Origin: Macrosoma leucophasiata
Taxonomy: Eukaryota > Arthropoda > Insecta > Lepidoptera > Hedylidae
Assembly (NCBI GenBank): GCA_036365455.1
Contig: JAWQUS010000010.1
Coordinates: 20,384,501 to 20,448,500 of the forward strand
Direction of reading: 5' to 3'
Length of the DNA stretch: 64,000 bases
The notes under the pieces were generated by a model. That model searched no databases, was not told where the DNA came from, and saw only the letters and a program-made list of their open reading frames with translations. Positions 20,608-31,413 of this stretch are shown here, in pieces; positions within the stretch are counted from its first letter, which is position 1; each line of letters starts with the position of its first letter. The position numbers were made by a program, and so were the translations under genes.

Positions 20608-20935
20608 ACTAGCTGTGCCTGCGACTTCATCCTCGTAGAATTTAACAAAATTATTGTTTGAGTTCGAAGAAGTGGACGAAGTCGTGGGTAGAGCTAGTAT
20701 AATATAATTCCTAAATAAAAGTAGCCTAAGTTACTCTTTATTACATGAGCTATCATCCAGCAAAAGTACCATCAAAATCGGCCTTAAATTAGCCAGAACA
20801 TGGCCAGAACAAACAGACAGACAGACTGATAAAAATTGTAAAAAATGTTGTTATGGTATATCTGCCGTATACATAGTATGAATTTAGATAATAAGTGGTT
20901 TTTTTATATTACAAACAGACACTCAAATTTTATTA
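20608..20935 (-). repeat. CAGCTAGT repeat family A, minus strand
   Basis: Begins ACTAGCTGTGCCTGCGACTT and runs through ACATTTTTTACAATTT on the minus strand. A (GACA)n tract lies inside. Confidence 0.75.
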
Positions 20936-20999
20936 TGTATAGAGTACCTAGTAATAGTATATAAGTACAGATGTATAGATGTATCGTATAGATGAACTT

Positions 21000-21560
21000 T
21001 GTGTGGAGGTTTAATAGGGCGGGTTAAGCGATGAGGTGAGCTTATTGCTTCAAATGTATGGGGTCAGTATTGTTCACGGTATACTGTGTTTCCTAATTCA
21101 TATTTGACTGAGGAGAATGACGAGTGTACAGCGGCACGTGAGGTTTTTATGGATAGAGACGTTTGACTGTTTGAACGTGACGCTTCACGACCTTTCGTAT
21201 CTTTGGGACTGTGAAGAAGTCTCTTCTTTTTACTCAGTCGTATTATTGAAGAAAAAGAAATAAGATACGACTTTATTTGTCAACTGCCGAAACGATATTA
21301 AATTGATGGAAATTAGTATTTATTTTTTTTATCGCGAAAATATTTTTGTCATCTCTGAATAATTCATCCTACAACTTTTATTAGTCTCAAAAATTATAGC
21401 AGCCAACCGTCCTGTATTTCTAGGGTAGTATCTCGCGTAGAAAAAGCGTCCTGCAATGACCCGCACAAGGTTTTATGCATCTAGCAAAGCCTCGCAATCT
21501 TAATAGATAGTAGGTACTTAGTGCTTAAGAGGAGACCACAAAATGTCACATAGGTATATA
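21000..21560. other. No gene recognised
   Basis: Unrecognised sequence with chance frames only. Confidence 0.35.
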
Positions 21561-21566
21561 GTTTTT

Positions 21567-21786
21567 ACTGGTGGTAGAGCTCCAGTGACGGAGCACGCGG
21601 ACGTAGGCACCACCGCATTACCTAATATACTTGCCGCTAAATAGTAGTGTAGTGTGCACTATCATGTTCCGGTCAGGTAGTAATTTGCGGCCCTGTAATT
21701 TCCGGCACCGAGGCATAGCACCTTAGGCCTCAGGAGTGGTAATGCATCTGCATTTTGACGTTGGTCTTTGTGTGGGTGTCTAAAGG
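21567..21786 (+). repeat. Bm1-like SINE body, 3'-truncated
   Basis: From ACTGGTGGTAGAGCTCC to GTGTGGGTGTCTAAAGG, lacking the last ~70 bp. Faces an inverted copy 63 bp away. Confidence 0.88.
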
Positions 21787-21849
21787 CAATAAAAAAATAG
21801 TGTCCAAAAAGTTACCGCCTTACAAAAACCCATGATCATATATATACAT

Positions 21850-22021
21850 TTTTTTATGTAAGGAAGGTGGTCATATCTCTGTGATAGTTATTACGGGGTC
21901 ATACATAACCATCTAACCGAAACACGATAGTGCTTTACACTACCATTTAGCGGCAGGTAAATTAGGTAATGCGGCGGTGCCTACGCCCTCGAGCTCCTAC
22001 ACTTGGAACTCTACCACCAGT
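21850..22021 (-). repeat. Bm1-like SINE body, minus strand, internally deleted
   Basis: From a T-run through GTGATAGTTATTACGGGG to CTACCACCAGT. It is inverted relative to 21567-21786. Confidence 0.85.
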
Positions 22022-22078
22022 GAAATTAATCAGTCTTCAAAATAAATGCAAGTATTTCTCACAGATACCATTAGTAAT

Positions 22079-22370
22079 AACTTAGCTTGGTGGAGTGATC
22101 TATATACAACAAGTTATGGCAGCGATAACAAGGTGCGGGCAAGGTTGAGGTACAGTGGATCGAGATAATAGACTAATGTAGCAAGATTGTCCACTATGTG
22201 ATACTGTCAATTGGTTTATTCATCGGTTTAGAACAGTTTAATAAGATTCTCTGTTGAATTTTAGAAGTGACCACTGTTATTGAGTTATATTCAGCGAATT
22301 ATAATAGCGACTACAAGCAGTTATTATAGAAAGTGCAATTTAAGAGAATCGGTGGGTCGACATTGCTGTC
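22079..22370. repeat. Diverged duplicate of 23700-23995
   Basis: Shares GGTGGAGTGATC, CAAGGTTGAGGTA / CAAGGGTGAGGTA and later GAGAATCGG / TCTAATCGG in the same order. Roughly two-thirds identity by eye, with indels. Nature unknown. Confidence 0.5.
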
Positions 22371-22430
22371 TAATATTGCATAGTTACACACGTTCATAAG
22401 TTTCTCAATTTATATATATATATATTTAAG

Positions 22431-22750
22431 ACTAGCTGTGCCCGCGACTTCGTCTGCGTGAAAATTTATAATTGTTCAGTATCTTCCCGGACGAAGTCGT
22501 GGGCGCAGCTAGTATAAAAGTAGCCTAAGTTACTCCTTATTACATAAGCTATCTGCCAGTCAAAGTCCCGTCAAAATCGGTAAAGCCGTTCCCGAGATTA
22601 GCAGACAAACAGACAAACAGACAGACAGAAAGACAGAAAGACAAAAATTGTAAAAAAAAAATGTTTTGGTATATGACCCGTGTATACATACATATGCATT
22701 TAGTAAAAAGAGGTTTTTTTATATTACAACCAGACACTCCAATTGTATTT
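22431..22750 (-). repeat. CAGCTAGT repeat family A, minus strand
   Basis: ACTAGCTGTGCCCGCGACTT at the left, then TAAGTTACTCCTTATTACAT, CCGTTCCCGAGATTAGCAG, (GACAAACA)n and the CCAGACACTCCAATT end. Confidence 0.85.
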
Positions 22751-23439
22751 ATTTGTGTAGTAGTGATCTTCGTGCTCAACTTCACTTGAAGGCTAGCACG
22801 AAGTTGTGAGTTTGGTCTTAGTTCATCGTTTTTGTTCAGTAAAACTAACCAAAAAGCATTCAGGAAAGGCCAAATCATAATTCTATGCTTAACTCACGAC
22901 TTAGTGCTAGCCTTCGGTCGGTCAGCCAGAAAGATCGACGTTGGCAACTTACGCATGATTAAGGTAAGACATAAATGAAGGCAGTCTTCAACTCTTTGCC
23001 ACATAGTTCTAGTCGTCCAGGATGCAGGACCGGTGATGTATGTTCTTCTTGAAGATTGCTACCATTTTTTTTGAGATGAGTTTTTTTTTTTAATTGAGTT
23101 GTAGGTTCAATCAGGGTATACACCAGGGATGAACCTACTGCTCAATTCAAAAACTCGATTTTCTTACTGGCGTCAGCATATTTTATGCTCGAGCTGTAAT
23201 TTGCACAAGCAACACCGAGATTCGTGTATCTGTCGTGGACACAGAATATTATGATACGTCGGAAGGGCAACTCGCATAGAGCATTTCCAGGGATTCCGGA
23301 AGCTGAAATTAAATTGAAACGCTGAGTTGACTCCGACATATTATGATCAAAATTGTCATCTCATCTTCTTCGGTTGATTTTAAAATCGTTTCATTAATAT
23401 TTGTCGAATGAGCGAATGATTAAACAGATATACAATGCG
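22751..23439. other. No gene; weak inverted repeat
   Basis: GGCTAGCACGAAGTTGTGAG near 22791 pairs imperfectly (18/20) with sequence near 22892. Otherwise unrecognised. Confidence 0.4.
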
Positions 23440-23657
23440 AATGTTGCAGAGGCCCAGGAAGACCAAGACTGACCTACCATGACCAAATAGATCGAGTTCT
23501 GTCCGATGGTGGGGTCATAAAGTCTTAGGAATCGGCGTGCATGTATGAAGAGAATGATAAAGGTGGACGAGGCACGAGAGGTATGTCAGGACCGGGATAT
23601 CTAGCGCTCTACACTCTCTGCCTACCCCGTTAGGGACCTGGCGTGAAGATACATATA
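23440..23657 (+). pseudogene. LINE 3' end (RDLA-stop family), longest copy
   Basis: Encodes, across a frame change, GRPRLTYHDQIDRVLSDGG and then a C-terminal segment resembling RACMKRMM and W-R-x-L-x-A-Y-P-V-R-D-L-A followed by TGA. The sequence then runs into AAGATACATATATA. Other copies at 48496-48657 and 62391-62524 cover only the last part, as in 5'-truncated LINE insertions. The 3' end is shared with the tRNA-SINE. Confidence 0.75.
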
Positions 23658-23699
23658 TATTAATTTATTTTTATACCTATATCTGCGTATTCCGAACGT

Positions 23700-23995
23700 C
23701 ACAGGTAAAACTAGCGAGGTGGAGTGATCAATTTTCAACAAAATATTGCACCGATAGTAGGGTTCGCAAGGGTGAGGTATGGTGGTTTGATATAGCAGTT
23801 AATGCAGCTAGATTGTATAGAGTTATGACGCTGCAGTCTCTATTTCAATAATGGACTTTAATTCCGATTGTCTTCATCGAGTTGTGAATGTTTTTGAAGT
23901 GTTATTTCTTCGGTCTAGTGACAGTCTATACGTTACTATGAAAATGTGAAGTATAAATCTCTTCAAGTATAGTTCTCTAATCGGTTTTAGCCAGC
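23700..23995. repeat. Diverged duplicate of 22079-22370
   Basis: See the partner entry; a SINE lies close to each copy. Confidence 0.5.
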
Positions 23996-24033
23996 TACAT
24001 TTAGTTCATTTAATTAGGCTTCTGGAAAGCACT

Positions 24034-24321
24034 TACTGGTGGTAGAGTTCCAGTGACGGAGCTCGCGGGCGTAGGCACCACCGCATTACCTAATATACTT
24101 GCCGCTAAATGGTAGTGTTCAGCACTATCGTGTTCCGGTCAGGTGGTAATGTACGGCCCTGTAATTTCAGGCACAGAGGCATATCACCTAATGCCTCAGG
24201 AGTGGCAGCGCATCTGCATTTTGACCTCTGGTCATTGTGTGGGTGTCTATAGGCTGCAGTCATCACTTAACATCAATGTGAACTGCATGCTTGTTTGCCA
24301 CTTTTATTACATATAAAAAAA
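24034..24321 (+). repeat. Bm1-like SINE body, full length, likely TSD
   Basis: ACTGGTGGTAGAG to TTTGCCACTTTTATTACAT and A-run. AAAGCAC occurs just before the start and just after the A-run, a probable target duplication. Confidence 0.9.
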
Positions 24322-24420
24322 GCACATTTAGATTGTTTTATTTTTTAAAACTACCTAGTGTGAATAAACACAAATAATAATAAAAAACACATAATATGTA
24401 CATTTAAAAAAAAAAAACGT

Positions 24421-24722
24421 AACTTCACGCCTGTAATCCCCGAAGGGGTAGGCAGAGGTAAATGCATGCATTCAAGCATACATGCAAACACCCATGATTC
24501 GCCGGTTACGTTTTGGCCCATGTAACAGGTGGCGAGCCTGTTGTCATCTCCGGGCACATTACCAAACTCCGAGGTACTGGGAAACTTCCAGTAAATGAAA
24601 AAATCCCAATAGAAACAGAGTTAAAGGATTTTAAACCGTTATCCCTGATAGTCCCCGACCCGGGAATCGAACCCAGGACCCCCAGCGTAGTAGTAGTGGC
24701 CCGCTACCACTACGCTACTGAG
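24421..24722 (-). repeat. tRNA-SINE (box A/box B head, LINE-shared tail), minus strand
   Basis: The minus strand reads a TAGTGGTAGC box-A segment, GGTTCGATTCCCGGGTCGGG, TATCAGGGATAACGG, GTTACATGGGCCAAAACGTA and the tail CTCTGCCTACCCCTTCGGGG ending near GGCGTGAAGTTACG. Confidence 0.9.
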
Positions 24723-25104
24723 GCATTAGAAAAACGAAACAATTATTATAATATGGAAAGAATTAATTATTTACAAATTTCTCCATTTCTCCATTTCAAA
24801 AAGAGACTGAGAAAATGAATGAATTTGGTTCTCATAATAAAGGATAATAAGACGACTACTTAGCAGACTTCCAAGTGCAGTCAATAATGAGAAGAACTCC
24901 GCCACTGAAGAAACTTGAATTTAACGATCTTCTATGTAGATATTCAATTCAATTCTTTATTTGCCAACTAAGTTTACACAACACCTTAAATTATATTTTT
25001 ACAGTTCTTAGTTACCCTTTCCAGGTGCTGCAAATTCTTATTCTAATATTAATTATTTATTATTATTAGATAGGTACATACATATATTATATAATAAATA
25101 TAAG

Positions 25105-25265
25105 TCGGGTTTTCCTTTGTGACGCTATTACTCCAGAACGCACGAACCGATTTCCACGGTTTTGCATTCGTTGGAAAGGTCTCTGGCTCCGTGAGGTTTA
25201 TAGCAAAGAAAATTCAGGTTTATAAAACTACATCCGCGCAGGCGAAGCCGCGGGCAACAACTAGT
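25105..25265 (+). repeat. CAGCTAGT-type repeat family B
   Basis: CGGGTTTTCCTTTGTGACGC, CCAGAACGCACGAACCGATT, TGCATTCGTTGGAAAGG, CGTGAGGTTTATA, GCGAAGCCGCGGGCAACAAC then TAGT. A minus-strand copy is at 47449-47635. Confidence 0.75.
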
Positions 25266-25605
25266 ATTATATAATTATACTTCAGAAACAAGTACATATA
25301 AACGATTGCTATAAACGGTGCCGTGCCGTGATCCACACTAAGATTATTAATGTGACAGGAACTCTGTCCGTTTGTCTGTTGCGAATTACGATGAAATTTG
25401 TCATGGAGATAGTTTGAATCATGCTAAATCAATATGCGGAGGAAGTCGCGGTTCTGGTACATACTCGTAATAAAAATGGAAATTTTATTTTTTGTGTAAT
25501 GAAAGCTATTATAAGAATGAAAGTGATAAAAAATCCAATATTTTTGATGGTAAGTGAATATTGTAGTTATATTCTGAACTGACGTCTATATAATAATATA
25601 ATAAA

Positions 25606-25955
25606 TGACAACCCATTATACGTCCCACTACTAGGCACGAGTCTCTCCCCTTTTTTAGGTGAGGGCTGGAGCTTACTCCACCACGCTGCTGCAATGCGGA
25701 TTGGTGGAGATAAGGGTTAGTGGCCAACCCGCTGTCGGATGTTTTCAAACCGCATAAGGCCTCCGACAAGGCTTAACGACTGCTATCTATCGATAGCAAC
25801 CGGGACCGACGGCTTAACATGCCCTCCAAAGCACGGAAACGCGCATTTTAATTGGCCTCTAGCGGTCACCCATCACACACCCGACCGCGCCTGTAATGCT
25901 TAACCGAGTAGATCGCTTACGATCTACACCAGCCGCGGGGCCATGCGCGCTTCGT
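25606..25955 (+). repeat. Dispersed repeat (CCACTACTAGGCACGAGTCT), copy 2
   Basis: Same element as 19938-20290 in the same orientation, with several small indels. Confidence 0.75.
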
Positions 25956-26179
25956 CGACGTCTATATATTTTTATGTAACTGAAATATGAAAATGCTGAA
26001 CTGTAGATAAGATTACGTAGAGGTGTATTCGCCCACAAGCCCCGTCATTGGAGCTCTACCACCTCGTTTAATGTAGGGCACCACACACACTTGTGCTATT
26101 TTAGTATGAGAGTTCTGTCCATAAGAATGTTACACAATTCCTAAGAAAATTATGGAACGATGGAATAAAAGGCTGCTAA

Positions 26180-26740
26180 CTGGTAGTAGAGTTCCAGTGT
26201 CGAAGTTCGAAGAGGCAGAAACCACCCACCCTATTACTTAACTTTTCAGTTATGTCGTCGAATCAAAGTCGAATGGTACTACACTGTCGTGTTCCGGTTA
26301 AATGGTATTAAATATACTGGTGGTAGAGCTCTAGTGAGAGAGCTCGCGGGCGTAGGCACCACCGCATTACCTCTATCTGCCGCCAAATGGTAGTGTTCAG
26401 CACTATCGTGTTCCGGTTAGATGGTACTGTATGGCCCAGTAATAACTATCACAGAGACATAACAACTTAGATCTCAGGGGTGGCAAAGCATCTGCACTTT
26501 GACCTCTGGTTTTTATGTAGATGTCTATAGGCTGCAGTCATAACGTAACATCAATGTGATCTGCAAGCTTGTTTGCCACCTTTATTACTTAAAAAGATTT
26601 CTGTCACTGAGGCAAAGCAACGTAGACCTGAAGAGTGGCAACGCATCTACATTTTGTGTCTCGTTTGTTGTATGTCAATAGGCTACGATATCCACTTACC
26701 ATCCATGTCAATAGTATGCTTGCTTGTCACCTTAAAAAAA
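26180..26740 (+). repeat. SINE nested within an older SINE of the same family
   Basis: An old Bm1-like body is split: 26180-26315 carries its 5' half (CTGGTAGTAGAGTTCC to GTTCCGGTTAAATGG) and 26596-26740 its 3' half (GTCACTGAGG to TGCTTGCTTGTCACC). A better-preserved copy (26316-26595, ACTGGTGGTAGAG to TTTGCCACC) sits in between. A minus-strand scrap lies near 26040-26063. Confidence 0.8.
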
Positions 26741-27104
26741 TTAAAAAACTCTTTACTCGCAACCCTGTTATTATCTATTCCACCTGTCTAGTGGCAACCC
26801 TGCATTGTTATGAAGCGAAACTCTGAGATATTGAGCGAAAGTTGTTTCGGCTTCCATTGTTTTGATGTCCACGTAAACTATCTAAATGGGGCATCATGTT
26901 TACACATGTTGCCGGTAGCTGCTCGAGATTGACTTATGTTCTTGTCAATGAAGATACGTACTCGGATCTACTATATCGGTCGTGGTATAACCTGTTAACC
27001 AGATGTTTATTAATTGCCACTTGTCGCTCTTATATCTATGTTGTCATTTGTTGGTACGACAGCAAAGGAATGCAGCTTAGTTATTTTATTTATGTCTTAA
27101 TATT

Positions 27105-27312
27105 GACGGACAAGCAAACGGGCTACCTGATGGAAAGTGGTCACCGTCGCCTATGAACATTTGCAACTCCAGGGGAGTTGCCAACGCGCTGCCAGCCCTG
27201 AAGGACTCTTTTGACGCCGTTTTTGAAGAACCCCATATTATAGCGCTTAGGGAACACCTCAGAGGGAAGTTCGTTCCACATTTTCCCTAAATTAAGGTTA
27301 TTATTAAATACA
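27105..27312 (-). pseudogene. LINE ORF2 C-terminal remnant (WNELPSEVFP family)
   Basis: The minus frame reads NLGKMWNELPSEVFPKRYN, then MGFFKNGVKRVLQG, then GVANVHRRR and a stop. LINE proteins of Jockey/R1-like moth elements commonly end L-W-N-x-L-P, V-F-P, Y-x-x-x-x-F-K-x-x-V-x-x-x-L-x-x-R-Q. Only the last ~60 residues remain. Related pieces are at 8060-8190 and 15003-15135. Confidence 0.7.
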
Positions 27313-27669
27313 AGCGGCTCGCCCCGGCTTTGCACGGGTGCAATGAATGTAATAATAGCCTATGTTACTCAGAGAAAATGCAGCTTTCTAATCTATCCCT
27401 TTATTATATAAAAATTAATTGCTGTTCGTTAGCCACGCTAAAACTCGAGAACGGCTGGACCGATTTGGCTAATTTTGGTGTTGAATGATTTTTGGAAGTC
27501 CAGGGAAGATTTAAAAGGTAAATTACCTTTTAATAAATATGAAGAAATTGAAGGTAAATAGTAAAAACCACAATTTCATTTTCCCATACAAATAGTCCGT
27601 ATACCGATATCAAATCTTTGACACATTATTTAATTGTGAGGCAATACGAAGTTTGCCGGGACAGCTAGT
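27313..27669. repeat. CAGCTAGT-type repeat family C
   Basis: CGGCTCGCCCCGGCTTTGCA at one end, CTCGAGAACGGCTGGACCGA in the middle, and GCCGGGACAGCTAGTG at the other. An 11-bp palindrome (TTAAAAGGTAA/TTACCTTTTAA) lies near 27510-27535. Confidence 0.65.
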
Positions 27670-27975
27670 GTTGAACTAATTTTTGTGTGAAAACGTTACA
27701 AACATTCATACAAAAACACAAATTTTTCCTCTTTATAAAATTAGCACAGAAAAACAGTGAATCAGTTTGAGCATAATTTTGTTTCGATATAGCAAGTATT
27801 TTTAATCTTGGCATTAAACATCTATTGATAGGATTAGCAGATCAATCGATAGAAAAATTTAATTAAAAATTATTGGTTTCGATTGTGGTGACTGCGATAT
27901 AATTAACATATTGAGCACATCATATTGGTTCCTCCTGGACGTAGGAACCATCGCATTATCTTATTTTGTGGCTTA

Positions 27976-28562
27976 GTTCGATCGTCGTACTAGTGAGATT
28001 TTTTTTTTCATCTGTTCGACCGTCGTACTAGTGGGTTTTTTTTAAGTTATGGAAGTGGCAAACAAGCATGCAGTTCACATTGATGTTAAGTGATGACTGC
28101 AGCCTATAGACACTTACACAAAGACCAAGGTCAAAATGCAGATGCGTTACCACTCCTGAGGCCTTAGGTGTTATGCCCCTGTGCCGGAAATTATAAGGCC
28201 ATACATTAACCACCTGACCGGAACACGATAGTGTTGAACACTACCATTTAGCGTTAGCGCCAAGTATATTAGGTAATGCGGTGGTGCCTACGCCCGCGAG
28301 CTCCATCACTGGAGCTCTACCATCAGTAAAAACACAGTTTTCTCTTTTGTTCGACCGTCGAACTAATTAAGGGGCGTGATGAGGACCATGAGCGCTCCCG
28401 ACTTAGCCAGGTTAGGTCGAAGGGTGTCAAAGGGGTGTAAAAAACTTAACACCGTGCGGTATTAGGTTTTTTTTTACTGACAGTAAAAACTTTACAATTC
28501 TCACTAGTTCTACGGTCGAACAAATGTGAAAAAAAAATTTCTTACTAGTTCGACGATCGACC
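27976..28562. mobile_element. TIR element with repeated GTTCGACCGTCG motifs, host to a SINE
   Basis: A motif near GTTCGACCGTCGTACTAGTG occurs at 27976, 28014 and 28349 on the plus strand and at 28501-28521 and 28543-28562 inverted. The first two, spaced 38 bp with a T-run between, are mirrored by the last two (about 41 bp, A-run between), giving ~60-bp terminal inverted repeats. The SINE at 28036-28328 lies inside, so the original element was about 300 bp. The TSD is uncertain (TTA/TAA-like). Confidence 0.7.
28036..28328 (-). repeat. Bm1-like SINE body, full length, minus strand
   Basis: T-run, GGCAAACAAGCATGCAGTTC through CTACCATCAGT. Inserted in the TIR element above. Confidence 0.92.
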
Positions 28563-28597
28563 TAATGAATCGAACTACTGAGAATAAACTTATTTCA

Positions 28598-28660
28598 TCA
28601 TCATCATTTTAGCCGTAAGACGTCCACCGCTGGATCTAAGTCCACAACAAGAGGGATAAT
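28598..28660 (-). repeat. RTE LINE 3'-end fragment with (ATG)n tail
   Basis: CATCATCATCATTTTAGCCG then AGACGTCCACCGCTGGA matches the 3' UTR and tail of the RTE LINE at 16876. Severely 5'-truncated. Confidence 0.7.
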
Positions 28661-28714
28661 AATATGCCATATTCACCATAGTATCAATTTATTTGACGAC
28701 CTGCTTCGTCCAGT

Positions 28715-28900
28715 AGTGTGAGACACCCGTTGGATTCAAAGGGTCGCGGGTTCTATTCCCGCACCGGGACAAATATTTGTATAACCTACAGAAATTTGTT
28801 ACGGGTCTGGGTATTTGTGTATGTGTTGTATGTGTACAACGGCAGCCACGACACAGGCTTATACCGACTACGGGACTGTGAATAAAAGCGTATTTTAAAA
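28715..28900 (+). repeat. tRNA-related SINE (ACAAATATTTGTAT family), copy 2
   Basis: Box-B GGGTTCTATTCCCGCACCGG, then GGGACAAATATTTGTAT, TGTGTACAACGGCAGCCACG, and an A-run at the end. Confidence 0.75.
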
Positions 28901-29671
28901 AAAAATATTATTTAATTTACGAAATTTAATTATTAGAAGCTTATTCCCCTAGCTCACCTTACCTTTGGTTTTTTTCCTTTGAATTTTATTGACCTTTTAG
29001 CCCTTGATTGTATCTATTGTGTCTCTAGTGTATGGTATCTATTGGTGTAACTATTTTATCAACAGTTCTCGTACAGATTTACATAAAGATGTGCCCAAAT
29101 TATCAATCCCCATGCATAGATAAGATCAATGAATGCTGTTTTTCCCCTTTATTGTGTTTGCACAATAAGGAATTGGATGTCTAATTGTTGTGGTGGATAA
29201 TCTGGTGGCAATTACTTTGTTCTAACTTTTTCTGACACACGGTTGATAAATGTGGACAATATTTTATTGATATGTAAGTACTTATTTAGTGCTTTCGCAT
29301 TTATGTTAATGTTCAACTGACATGTCGACACTTGTTTAAATTATTTCAAATATTAAATGCCGCTGCTTCCATACTTATTTGTGAATACCCACTGAAAATA
29401 AGTTGACAAGTTTTATCAGTTAAGCATTTATTTTCGTCTCTTTTTAATTTCTTCTTGCATCGCTTTCACTTTTCAAGTAATAATATTATACATAAAGTAC
29501 ATACATACGTAAAGTATAATATTACATATAAGGCATTTTATCAAAACTTATACACTAAAACCTATCAAATAAATTAGTAAATAATTAAATATTTATTATT
29601 TTAACATTCTTTTACCAACTAATAACATGTACATTTTTAAGTCCCTAAACGAAAAATGAGAAAGGAGCAAT
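28901..29671. other. AT-rich stretch, nothing recognised
   Basis: No frame or repeat identified. Confidence 0.4.
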
Positions 29672-29817
29672 TTATTCACCATTATGAACAATTTCACTAT
29701 GAGGCTAAAACTGCAATCCGAAATATCAGCTGTTCACAATATCAGCTGACAAAATTAAACTATTCGTACGATTTTGTGATTGGCTCCGTTGTAAAAGTTA
29801 TTCATAATGATGAATAA
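29672..29817. mobile_element. 146-bp MITE-like element
   Basis: TTATTCACCATTATGAACAA at the left and its near-complement (2 mismatches) at 29797-29817. TATCAGCTG occurs twice inside. TSD unclear (TTA-like). Confidence 0.6.
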
Positions 29818-30010
29818 TGAGCCCTTAAAATTTGGATATAAATGGAATAATGTCTAAAATATAACCATGTATATTTTTCAATCGCCGGGACTGTGTGTAT
29901 CGGAAGTTTTCGACACTTAACGCGAACAGATAGTCTGGGAACAGACGGACAATAGTTCTGTAACAAACATATACTTACTGTTAAGTTCTACTCCTACAAG
30001 TTACACAACT

Positions 30011-30635
30011 TCTCGCTTACCCTGACAGCATGTACCTAAAATATTTTTTTTGTCATGAAAGGGACATTTTGCCAGAGTATGGTATTGATGGCAGTCTGCT
30101 CCGTGCAATACACTGCACGTATGTGGACTGTCAAGCATGTGTGCGAGTAGATAACATGTCACCCTGGTTTGATGTTAACATCGGTGTCAGACAGGGTTGC
30201 GTGCTTTCGTCTAGGCTGTTTATCATATATCTGGACAAATGCCTCCAGAGGGTGAAGTTAATCGATGTGGGAGTACGGATGGGTGACTTATTGGTGAACT
30301 GTCTGCTTTACGCAGATGATGCGGTAATTGTTAGCTCTACACCATCTGGGCCACAAGCACTAGTCACAGTCATGAAAGAGGATTGTATGGAGGAAGGCTT
30401 ACAATTGAATGTGGATTAAACTAAAGTATTAGTATTTGAAAGAGATGAGCAGAGAACAAATGCAAGGGTAGTAGTAGATGATGCAGTGTTAGAACAGGTG
30501 GATGAAATTGTATATCTTGGATGTGCTTTTAGCAAGGATGGTAGGTACACCACTGACATAGAAAGAAGAGTGCTTGCTGGGAATTGCGTGAATGGAGTGA
30601 TGGTAAGCTGCTAGAATCTAAACATTGATCGAGAT
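30011..30635 (+). pseudogene. LINE reverse transcriptase fragment
   Basis: The frame 30030-30419 contains GVRQGCVLSSRLFIIYLDKC and the catalytic LLYADDAVI, so it covers the central RT palm. After a stop at 30417-30419 the same frame continues as TKVLVFERDEQR, EQVDEIVYLGCAFSKDGR and DIERRVLAG, all typical LINE RT thumb sequence. It has neither endonuclease nor C-terminus, and the minisatellite begins where the next conserved segment should be. The unit GCGACGCTGGGC may derive from the LINE itself. Confidence 0.85.
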
Positions 30636-30641
30636 GAGAGT

Positions 30642-31413
30642 CGCGACGCTGGGCATCGGGACGCTGGGCGTCGGGACGCTGGGCGTCGGGACGCTGGGCG
30701 TCGAGACGCTGGGCGTCGAGATGCTGGGCGTCAGCGTCCCAAGTCGCTGGGCGTCGGAACGCTGTGCGTCGGGACGCTGGGCGTCGGGACGCTGGGCGTC
30801 GGGACGCTGGGCGTCGGGACGCTGGGCGTCGGGACGCTGGGCGACGGGACGCTGGGCGTCGGGACGCTGGGCGTCGGGACGCTGGGCGTCGGGACGCTGG
30901 GCGTCGGGACGCTGGGCGTCGGGACGCTGGGCGTCGGGACGCTGGGCGTCGGGACGCTGGGCGTCGGGACGCTGGGCGTCGGGACGCTGGGCGTCGGGAC
31001 GCTGGGCGTCGGTACCCTGGGCGTCGGGGCGCTGGGCGTCGGTACCCTGGCCGTCGGGACCCTGGGCGTCGGGACGCTGGGCTTAAGGACGCTGGGCGTC
31101 GGGACGCTGGGCGTCGGGACGCTTGGCGTGGGGTCGCTGTGCGTCGGGGCGCTGGGCGTCGGGTAGCTGGGCGTCGGCACGCTGGGCGTCGGGACGCTGG
31201 GCGTCGGGACGCTGGGCGTCGGGACGCTGGGCGTCGGGACGCAGGGCGTCGGGGCGCTGGGCGTCGGGGCGCTGGGCGTCGGGGCGCTGGGCGTCGGGGC
31301 GCTGGGCGTCGGGGCGCTGGGCGTCGGGGCGCTGGGCGTCGGGGCGCTGGGCGTCGGGGCGCTGGGCGTCGGCACGCTGGGCGTCGGGACGCTGGGCGGG
31401 ACGCTGGGCACCT
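30642..31413. repeat. GC-rich 15-bp minisatellite, about 50 units
   Basis: The unit is GGGACGCTGGGCGTC, four per 60 bases, with variants GGGGCGCTGGGCGTC (block at about 31245-31370), GGTACCCTGGGCGTC and others. It is open in several frames on both strands because the unit is a multiple of three with no stop, which produces artefactual ORFs. Strikingly GC-rich against an AT-rich background. It lies between a LINE fragment and a 5'-less mariner. Confidence 0.98.

Noticed and set aside
22549..22878. 109-codon minus-strand frame with SVCLFVCLS
   Set aside because: Translation of the (GACAAACA)n tract in repeat family A.
30642..31413. CRISPR-like array
   Set aside because: Units are contiguous with no spacers, and the window is eukaryotic.
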